Assembly (NCBI RefSeq): GCF_014333525.1
Contig: NZ_JACSCX010000003.1
Coordinates: 784,236-848,235, forward strand
Reading direction: 5' to 3'
Origin: Hymenobacter puniceus
GTDB lineage: Bacteria > Bacteroidota > Bacteroidia > Cytophagales > Hymenobacteraceae
Length of the DNA: 64,000 nucleotides
Part shown: one piece after another, positions 58,912 through 64,000 of the stretch
Numbering within the stretch: position 1 is the stretch's first letter
Layout: every line of letters starts with the position of its first letter
Position numbers and translations under genes: made by a program
Notes under the pieces: generated by a model
Told to the model about the DNA's origin: nothing
Database searches by the model: none
Seen by the model: the letters and a program-made list of their open reading frames with translations, nothing else

Positions 58912-59023
58912 AACAATTGTATCTAAACTTTTTACACTTTGCGCATCATATATTCCGAGCATTAACTAATAATTTGATTTAGAGAATAAACACCTATTAT
59001 TGAGCAATCTTAAATTTTGATAA

Positions 59024-60319
59024 TCACCGAATACACAGCAAATCCTCCCACACGGTCGTATAGGCCGGGCTCTGGAACTGGTGCTGCCCCACCCAAGGCA
59101 TGACCATCTCCCCTTTTGCCGGCATGGCGGCGGCAAAGCGCACCTTGCCCGCTCCGAACCGCGCGTTGACCTTGTCCAGCTCGGCCATGAGCGTGGCTCG
59201 GCGCTCGGCCTGCTCGTTGGGCTCAAACAGTAGTAGCTGCTGCTGGCCGGCCGTCTCCAGCCCGTCGAGCACCACGCCGGCCTTGCGGTACACGCCGCCC
59301 GGCTCCCAGAGCCGCTTCAGGGCCGCTTTGGCGTGGCGCAGCAGCTCGCTCGTGTCGCTGGTGGCCGTGGGCAGCGTGAGCACCGCCGAACGCGTGTGCG
59401 GGGGCGGCTCGGTGCCGTAGCGGCTTTTGCTGATAAACACCGTGAGCACACTCGCCGCCGAGCCCTGCCGGCGCAGCTTCACAGCCGCCTTGCTGGCAAA
59501 GTAGGCCACGGCCGCCGCCACGGTGGCAAAGTCACTGAGCGGCTCGGCAAACGTGCGCGTGCAGGCCAGGCTCTGCCGGCGCCGGCTGCCGTCCTCGCTC
59601 AGGGCCAGCTGCTGGCAGGGCGTGCCCTGCAGCTCGCGCACCAGCCGCGCGCCCACCACCCCGCCCAGGTTTCGGCGCGCCCAGGCTTCGCTCTGGCCGG
59701 CCAGCTGCGCGGCCGTGCAAATGCCCTGGGCGTAGAGCTTCTGCGCGTACTGGCCCCCGATGCCCCACACGTCCTCCACCCCTACCTGCTCCAGCGCCCA
59801 CTGCCGGCGCTCGTCGGAGTCCAGGTGCAGCACGCCGCTGAGCGCCGGCAGCTTTTTGGCCAGGCGGTTGGCGAGCTTCGCGAGCGTCTTGGTGGGCCCG
59901 ATGCCGATGCAGACGGGAATGTGCGTGCGCCGGCGCACCTGCTCGCGCCAGCCGGCCGCCAGCGTGGCCAGCGGGCCGTGGTAGCGCTCCAGGCCGTGCA
60001 GGTCCAGGAAGCACTCGTCGATGGAGTACACCTCCACTTCCGGGGCCACCGAGGCCAGGTAGTGCATCACCCGCCCGCTCATATCGCCGTAGAGGGCGTA
60101 GTTGCTCGAGAGCACCTGCACCTGGTGGCGGCGCACCACGTCCCGGAGCTTGAAGTAGGGCTCGCCCATGCCAATGCCCAGGTCCTTGGCTTCCTGCGAG
60201 CGGGAAATCACGCAGCCGTCGTTGTTGGAGAGTACCACCACGGGCTGGCCCAGCAGCTGGGGCTGAAAGGCCCGCTCGCAACTCACGTAGAAGTTGTTGC
60301 AATCAACCAAGGCAAACAT
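59024..60319 (-). CDS. umuC: Y-family DNA polymerase V catalytic subunit
   Basis: 431 aa translesion polymerase. The palm carries D6 (FALVDCNNFYVSCERAF) and D101-E102 (YSIDECFLDLHG); NNDGCVISRS and RTHIPVCIGIGPTKTLAKLANRLAK follow, and the little-finger domain contains SKSRYGTEPP. The C-terminal UmuC-type part (GKVRFAAAMPAKGEMVMPWV, QFQSPAYTTVWEDLLCI) confirms UmuC over DinB. It follows umuD after 7 bases. As prophage cargo it would raise host mutation rate under damage. Confidence 0.95.
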   Translation of the reverse strand: MFALVDCNNFYVSCERAFQPQLLGQPVVVLSNNDGCVISRSQEAKDLGIGMGEPYFKLRDVVRRHQVQVLSSNYALYGDMSGRVMHYLASVAPEVEVYSIDECFLDLHGLERYHGPLATLAAGWREQVRRRTHIPVCIGIGPTKTLAKLANRLAKKLPALSGVLHLDSDERRQWALEQVGVEDVWGIGGQYAQKLYAQGICTAAQLAGQSEAWARRNLGGVVGARLVRELQGTPCQQLALSEDGSRRRQSLACTRTFAEPLSDFATVAAAVAYFASKAAVKLRRQGSAASVLTVFISKSRYGTEPPPHTRSAVLTLPTATSDTSELLRHAKAALKRLWEPGGVYRKAGVVLDGLETAGQQQLLLFEPNEQAERRATLMAELDKVNARFGAGKVRFAAAMPAKGEMVMPWVGQHQFQSPAYTTVWEDLLCIR

Positions 60320-60326
60320 GCGCCGC

Positions 60327-60794
60327 TCAGTTGACGCGCAAATGGCTGCTCAGCCGCCCGCGCCGGGTTTCGGTCACCACGTGCGTCACCACGCCCCACA
60401 CGTCGAAGATATCGGGCGCGTTGATGGCAATTTCCGGGTACGACGGGTTGTCGGGCACCAGAAACCAGGCGTCGTTGCGCCGCTTCACCAGGCGCTTGAC
60501 CGTAAACTCCCCCGCGACGGCGGCAATCACCACGTCGTTGGTTTGCGGCTCGAGCAGACAGTCCACGGCCAGCAGCGCCCCGTCCCGAATGCCCGACTCG
60601 CCGCCGGTCATCGAGTCGCCCATCACCCGCACCAGGTACGAGGCGTCGGGATGCGGCAGCAGCAGCCGGTTCAGATCCAGCTTCAGGTTCTGGTGGTCCT
60701 CGGCCGGCGAGGGAAAGCCCGCCGGCACCCGAATATCATAAAAACGAAACCACGCGGGCTTGCGCAACACGGGAATTACAACTACCTGACACAT
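60327..60794 (-). CDS. umuD: UmuD-like autoproteolytic subunit (S24)
   Basis: 155 aa LexA/UmuD-type protein. The cleavage site is the Ala25-Gly26 pair in VPAGFPSPAEDH, the active Ser is S61 in VMGDSMTGG and the Lys K100 in FTVKRLVKR. Cleavage after RecA activation would produce UmuD' for Pol V. It starts at ATG 60794, below two matching palindromes that probably bind its repressor. Bacteroidota often lack LexA-driven SOS, so a self- or local-repressor control is possible. Confidence 0.9.
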   Translation of the reverse strand: MCQVVVIPVLRKPAWFRFYDIRVPAGFPSPAEDHQNLKLDLNRLLLPHPDASYLVRVMGDSMTGGESGIRDGALLAVDCLLEPQTNDVVIAAVAGEFTVKRLVKRRNDAWFLVPDNPSYPEIAINAPDIFDVWGVVTHVVTETRRGRLSSHLRVN

Positions 60795-60831
60795 CGCAAA
60801 AAAGAGAATGGTTTGCGCAAGTATACGCCCG

Positions 60832-60870
60832 ACTAAAATTATTAGCTATATTTTTACTAAAATTATTAGT
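60832..60870 (-). promoter_or_regulatory. Twin palindromic operators upstream of umuD
   Basis: ACTAAaattaTTAG(c) at 60832-60845/6 and ACTAAaattaTTAGT at 60856-60870: two copies of the same palindrome, 24 bases apart start to start. TATACTTG (60817-60824, minus strand; one mismatch to TAnnTTTG) between them and the ATG makes a fair -7 box, and the nearer palindrome covers the -33 region. Two and a half helical turns between sites would allow cooperative binding. Confidence 0.65.
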
Positions 60871-61042
60871 TACTTCGCCGTTGGCGACTCGCTTTTAGCC
60901 GGAGTTTGGCCATGGCTGTTTGAGTAGCTGCCGGTTTCTTTTTCTACTCTTGCCGGGCTTGCAACCTCGTATTCCCGCATTCTGGAGCAGTATTTGCGCG
61001 CCGACGCATCGTTCACCTTATCCACTACTCCCATCTTCCTCT

Positions 61043-61375
61043 ATGCGTCGTCCTCTCCTCTCCCTGCTGCTGCTGACTACTTCGCTCTCCGCTGCCCTGG
61101 CCCAGACACCGAGCGAGGTACTGGCCGCCTCTGCTGCCCCTTTCCACTACGGCGTCGCCTACATCAATCTTTCCGGAACGCTCAGCAACTGCAAGCTCAT
61201 CCTCATCGATGGCGTGACGCCCAACCCCAAGCTCAAAAACTACGAAGAGGACGGCCGCGACAAGATCTTTGTCGATCAGGCCGCCGTGCTCAACTTCCTG
61301 GCCGCCCAGGGCTGGGAAATCATGCCCGCCGGGGGCGAGCCCCACCGCTACCTGCTCAAGCGCCCGCGCCGGTAA
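61043..61375 (+). CDS. Small secreted protein, unknown
   Basis: 110 aa from ATG 61043 with a signal peptide (MRRPLLSLLLLTTSLSAALA, cleavage after ALAQ). The mature region has FHYGVAYINLSGTLSNCKLILIDG and AVLNFLAAQGWEIMPAGGEPH, a small alpha-beta fold with the FLAAQGWE pattern that I associate with uncharacterised Hymenobacter and Bacteroidota secreted proteins. It ends at a bidirectional terminator. Confidence 0.6.
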   Translation: MRRPLLSLLLLTTSLSAALAQTPSEVLAASAAPFHYGVAYINLSGTLSNCKLILIDGVTPNPKLKNYEEDGRDKIFVDQAAVLNFLAAQGWEIMPAGGEPHRYLLKRPRR

Positions 61376-61395
61376 TCGGCGCCCGGCTGCCCAAC

Positions 61396-61431
61396 AAAAA
61401 GGCTTGCCAGATGTTCTGGCAAGCCTTTTTG
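61396..61431. terminator. Bidirectional terminator
   Basis: AAAAAGGCTTGCCAG and CTGGCAAGCCTTTTT form a perfect 15-bp stem between convergent genes. Confidence 0.85.
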
Positions 61432-61448
61432 TATACTCACTACCCAGC

Positions 61449-62189
61449 TTAGCCGAGGAAATAAGCCAGCGAGAAGTGCAGGCCGCGGTTGTAGGATTTC
61501 CCTTCCGGCATCGGCTGCTGCCCGTCCGGGTAATCCAGGATCATGTTGCGCAGCCCCAGCCCGTAGCCCAGCTGCGCCTGCAGCCCGTTTAGCTTGTAGC
61601 CTACCCCGAAGTTGAGGCCCGCATCCAGCGCCTGCAGGTATTCCACGTGGCTGACCTTTCCGCGCTTGTTGGTAAAGCTGACGCTTTGGGACAAGGTACC
61701 GGAGGAGGTAGTGCGCTGCGCGCCAGCCTGAGTGGTGAAGTCCATATCCGAGTTCGTCCGGCCGTTTAGCCCCAGGGCCACATACGGGCCGGCAAACACC
61801 TGAAACCCGCCCTGCGCGCCCTTCGTGCTATAGACCAGGTTCACGGGCAGCTCCAGATAATGCAGGCGGGTCGTGTTGCGGAATTCGAACGCGCGGGTGG
61901 TATCGCCGGCATAGGTAAGCGAGCCTGTGGCCGTACTCTTGCCCCCGCGCTGGGTAAATAGCAGTGAGGGCTGCACGGCCAGCTTGCCAAACTGCGCGTT
62001 CAGGCTCAGGCCCGCCTGCAGGCCCGTGCGCAGGCGGGTTTCCGGCTCCCGGTAATCACCGAAGTCATAGTGGATAGTGGTAGCGTTCAGGCCCACCCGC
62101 GGGCCAAAGGTGAGCTGCGCCTGCGCACCGGTGGCGCCGCCCAGCAGCAGGGCGCTTCCGAGCAGCCCGCGGCAAAGAAAAGTATGCAT
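61449..62189 (-). CDS. Outer-membrane beta-barrel protein (PorT-like)
   Basis: 246 aa from ATG 62189 with a signal peptide (cleavage after AQAQ). QLTFGPRVGLNATTIHYDFG starts a series of amphipathic strands typical of the OMP_b-brl_2/PorT family: LQAGLSLNAQFGKLAVQPSL, YLELPVNLVYSTK, FQVFAGPYVALGL, and the C-terminal LGLRNMI... with final F-L-G. A surface protein near the end of a prophage suggests lysogenic conversion, perhaps receptor masking. The upstream 51-codon extension was rejected. Confidence 0.72.
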   Translation of the reverse strand: MHTFLCRGLLGSALLLGGATGAQAQLTFGPRVGLNATTIHYDFGDYREPETRLRTGLQAGLSLNAQFGKLAVQPSLLFTQRGGKSTATGSLTYAGDTTRAFEFRNTTRLHYLELPVNLVYSTKGAQGGFQVFAGPYVALGLNGRTNSDMDFTTQAGAQRTTSSGTLSQSVSFTNKRGKVSHVEYLQALDAGLNFGVGYKLNGLQAQLGYGLGLRNMILDYPDGQQPMPEGKSYNRGLHFSLAYFLG

Positions 62190-62562
62190 GGATAGAATAG
62201 GTAAAAGATGAGTGACACAGATAGCCCCGCCAGCCGCAGCCAGCCGGCGAGGGCGAGGCCTCTTTAACTGGCTGTATCTGCCTTTTATTGTATAGTGCTT
62301 TCCCTTTCCAGCCGCCCCACGGCCGCGCAGAGCCTTTCGCACGATGAGCTAGGCTGGGCGCTGGAACTGGTGCTGCCAGTGGCCGCAGAAACGTGTTTGC
62401 GTAAATTGCCCGATCAGGTGGTAGTATTGCCCCTGACAGCCCGCCAAACAGGCTGTGATAACGTCACAGTTTTATCACAAACGTGCTCAAAACCTGCATC
62501 GCCGCCGCTTCAAAACCTGCCTCTACAGCGTGCAAATGGGCTTTGGCAAGAGTAGCAACCAA
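62190..62562. other. Intergenic region left of attR
   Basis: Carries the leader of the beta-barrel gene and the right integrase arm sites. A plus-strand ORF of 86 codons can be read but shows no protein character. Confidence 0.45.
62454..62480. promoter_or_regulatory. Integrase arm-type sites (right)
   Basis: TGTGATAA (62454-62461) is the inverted form and TTTTATCACAA (62470-62480) the direct form of the 11-mer found twice at the left end. They sit about 80-110 bases inside attR. Confidence 0.6.
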
Positions 62563-62583
62563 TTCAACTCTCGTCCCCGCTAC
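62563..62583 (+). other. attR core
   Basis: Exact copy of the 21-bp core at 15432-15452. It is preceded by unrelated prophage sequence, so no second tRNA exists here. Confidence 0.92.
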
Positions 62584-62585
62584 AC

Positions 62586-62624
62586 AAAAAAGGCCCCTTC
62601 CTGACACAGGAAGGGGCCTTTTTT
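62586..62624 (+). terminator. Original terminator of the tRNA gene
   Basis: AAAAAAGGCCCCTTCCT and AGGAAGGGGCCTTTTTT pair perfectly around a 6-base loop. Three bases after attR, it was the terminator of the tRNA before integration. Confidence 0.85.
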
Positions 62625-63365
62625 CTATCCCACCTGTTCCCTAACAGGGTTCATGTTGCTACCATCTTCTCTCCTAAGAGTAGCGTTGACTATATATTGC
62701 CAAAAGCAACTACAGCTAGCACTTATGAATTGATCATGGCACAAAGTCTCCCAATTCGATACTAGAAGTCCCGCAGCTGACTGGTTTAAGAAGCTGGAAC
62801 GAACGTATGGGCATTATCCAAAAGCGTGAGGGGGAAAGCCATACTCTTTCTGCCTTCCCAATTAATGCATATTCAGCCATCAGCAACAGCCGCTCCCCTA
62901 TTCGTGTGCCGCAAATGGACCGCCAAGTAGATCAGTGAGGCGGCGAAAAGGTGTTCAAGATCGAAGGTCTGCTCGACGGGAGCCAAGCGCTTCTGTCATT
63001 GGATGCACCAGATACTATCATCAGCACTTGGCTGATCCTGGAATAGCGAATTGGCTCTGCTTAGCTGCCCTATATGTGTATGTCCTTCGGCAATCAACTG
63101 GCGCACATGCCAGACCACAGGGCTTTCAAGTTTAAAAAGGAAGAAGGCACATAATGGATAGTTGTAACGTGGCATTCCAACCAACCGACACTCCGTTTGA
63201 AAGTGGCCGCACGACTATACTTCTATTTATTTTATAAACTCTCCATAAAATCACAGCAAATTTTTACCGCTTCCGTATCAGGGGTCCAAAGTTCTGATGC
63301 CTGTCTCAAAATGATACCGGTACACAATTTTGTTCACGCCTTTTTCCCGTTATACCGTCTTGTTT
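62625..63365. other. 740-bp chromosomal stretch with no intact gene
   Basis: No ORF here has clear protein character and no RNA gene was seen. A minus-strand reading with one internal stop (62873-63184) is listed separately. The last 150 bases are AT-rich and presumably hold the promoter of the 63366 gene. Confidence 0.5.
62873..63184 (-). pseudogene. Possible decayed ORF with one in-frame stop
   Basis: One frame runs 104 codons from ATG 63184 to a stop at 62873-62875, interrupted only by TGA at 62996-62998. It reads MPRYNYPLCAFFLFKLE near the start and EHLFAASLIYLAVHLRHTNR near the end. I cannot assign a family. It may be a remnant of an insertion sequence or small gene, or chance. Confidence 0.25.
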
Positions 63366-64000
63366 ATGAAAACCACCCAACTTATTAAGCGGCTGGCCTG
63401 CACAGTTTCCTTTGCTCAAATAGGATTCGCTAGTGCATTGGTTGTGCCAATAGTAACCCCCACCGCTGCCATTGCCCAAACCCAGGCTGGCGCTGCGGCT
63501 GGCATTACCAATCGGCTGGAGCAGGTGGTAGGCGGCCTCAACAACGGGCAGCGCGATGCTGTGCGCCAGTACGCCGAGACGCTCGTGCGGGACCGGGACC
63601 AGTACAAGGACGCAGCGGTGGCCCAGTTTGAAAACAACCTCAAGCCCGCCCTTTCGCCTGCCCAGTTCGAACAGTACCTGGCCAACCGGGAGTTTGTGAT
63701 GACCGGCAAAGGAAATCGTCCTCGCCCACAAGCCGCAACTGGCCCGCGTACGCAGGCTGAGTCTGCCAGTGCCATTGTAACCCGACTGGAGCAGCTGGTA
63801 GGCGGCCTCAACAACGGGCAGCGCGATGCTGTGCGCCAGTACGCCGAGACGCTCGTGCGGGACCGGGACCAGTACAAGGACGCAGCGGTGGCCCAGTTTG
63901 AAAACAACCTCAAGCCCGCCCTTTCGCCTGCCCAGTTCGAACAGTACCTGGCCAACCGGGAGTTTGTGATGACCGGCAAAGGAAATCGTCCTCGCCCACA
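63366..64000 (+). CDS. Secreted repeat protein, 3' end beyond the window
   Basis: At least 211 residues, open at the window edge. MKTTQLIKRLACTVSFAQIG begins a signal peptide that ends near AAIAQ. From residue 47 a 90-residue unit starts (ITNRLEQVVGGLNNGQRDAV, RDRDQYKDAAVAQFENNLKP, ALSPAQFEQYLANREFVMTG) and is repeated at least once, nearly identical. The LTxAQ/F-style helices resemble small periplasmic Spy-like or DUF-type helical proteins. Function unknown; the repeats suggest a multi-domain surface or periplasmic protein. Confidence 0.7.
   Translation, partial: MKTTQLIKRLACTVSFAQIGFASALVVPIVTPTAAIAQTQAGAAAGITNRLEQVVGGLNNGQRDAVRQYAETLVRDRDQYKDAAVAQFENNLKPALSPAQFEQYLANREFVMTGKGNRPRPQAATGPRTQAESASAIVTRLEQLVGGLNNGQRDAVRQYAETLVRDRDQYKDAAVAQFENNLKPALSPAQFEQYLANREFVMTGKGNRPRP
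63516..64000 (+). repeat. 270-bp tandem repeat in the 63366 gene
   Basis: Copy 1 starts about 63516 and copy 2 at 63786, exactly 270 bases (90 codons) later. Apart from one G/C difference at 63525/63795 and a divergent linker at the end of copy 1, bases 63526-63730 are identical to 63796-64000, up to the window edge. Confidence 0.93.

Larger units (their letters stand above)
15432..62583. mobile_element. Complete tRNA-integrated siphovirus-like prophage, about 47.1 kb
   Basis: The limits are two exact 21-bp copies of the tRNA 3' end (15432-15452 and 62563-62583); the excised circle would be 47,131 bp. Inside are an integrase at the left end, a CI-like repressor at 54654, terminase, portal, protease, scaffold, capsid, tape measure, holin, lysozyme and candidate spanin genes, none visibly broken. 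A tape-measure protein without a recognisable contractile sheath suggests a siphovirus. Cargo includes a sensor kinase, a HEPN-KAP pair, umuDC and a beta-barrel protein. That the phage is still inducible is inference. Confidence 0.9.

Noticed and set aside
62295..62555. An 86-codon plus-strand ORF just left of attR
   Set aside because: It overlaps the beta-barrel leader and the integrase arm sites and shows no protein character.
15432..62583. CRISPR array or retron inside the prophage
   Set aside because: I looked for regularly spaced direct repeats and for reverse-transcriptase motifs (YxDD) and found none; the 21-bp repeats at 48642 are contiguous coding repeats without spacers.
62563..62624. 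A second tRNA gene at the right end
   Set aside because: Only the last 20 bases of the tRNA are present before the terminator; there is no D arm or anticodon arm.
63416..63979. Minus-strand ORF of 187 codons with internal repeats opposite the 63366 gene
   Set aside because: Its repeats merely mirror the 270-bp duplication; the plus strand has a signal peptide and an in-frame 90-codon unit.

Overview
The window looks like a GC-rich chromosome of the Bacteroidota, most probably Hymenobacter or a close relative (Cytophagales). The pointers are a primary sigma factor without region 1.1, -7 boxes of the Bacteroidota form TAnnTTTG (often TACCTTTG), a serine palmitoyltransferase-like enzyme, the bacillithiol deacetylase BshB1, an Hc1-like histone H1 protein and a START-like domain protein. 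Genus is inferred from protein style, not from a database search.

Positions 1-15451 are ordinary chromosome: holA (partial), tyrS, an H1-like DNA-binding protein, spt, accC, bshB1, an M23/LysM peptidase, trxB, rpoD, pnp, rpsO, lptF, a START-like protein and a tRNA with anticodon CAT. Strong hairpin terminators and Bacteroidota-type promoters can be read between several of them.

Positions 15432-62583 are an apparently intact prophage of about 47.1 kb, integrated in the 3' end of that tRNA gene. The last 20 bases of the tRNA plus one more base (21 bp) recur exactly at 62563-62583, and a tyrosine integrase starts just inside the left end. Copies of an integrase arm-type site, TTATCACA, lie beside both ends. 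Left of the tail genes is a lysogeny/cargo segment (integrase, serine resolvase, STAS-like protein, GAF protein, PAS histidine kinase). Positions 21.6-54.5 kb are read almost entirely on the minus strand. In transcription order they hold small early genes and a winged-helix putative replication protein, a spike/fibre operon, a protease-scaffold-capsid-tail operon, a ParB-methyltransferase/TerS/TerL operon, a portal-holin-lysozyme-spanin operon, an amidoligase cassette, and a tail operon ending in the tape measure. Five operon starts share a 36-nt promoter-like motif with invariant 21-nt spacing.

The repressor at 54654 faces the early genes. Behind it on the plus strand is a cargo block: two paralogous small membrane proteins, then an AT-rich pair made of a HEPN-like protein (RNKAAH motif) and a KAP-family P-loop NTPase, the best candidate here for an undescribed anti-phage or abortive-infection module. 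A umuDC operon with twin palindromic operators, a small secreted protein and an outer-membrane beta-barrel gene complete the element.

Right of attR lies the terminator that probably once served the tRNA, then about 740 bp without an intact gene, then a secreted protein containing a near-perfect 270-bp tandem duplication that runs off the window edge.
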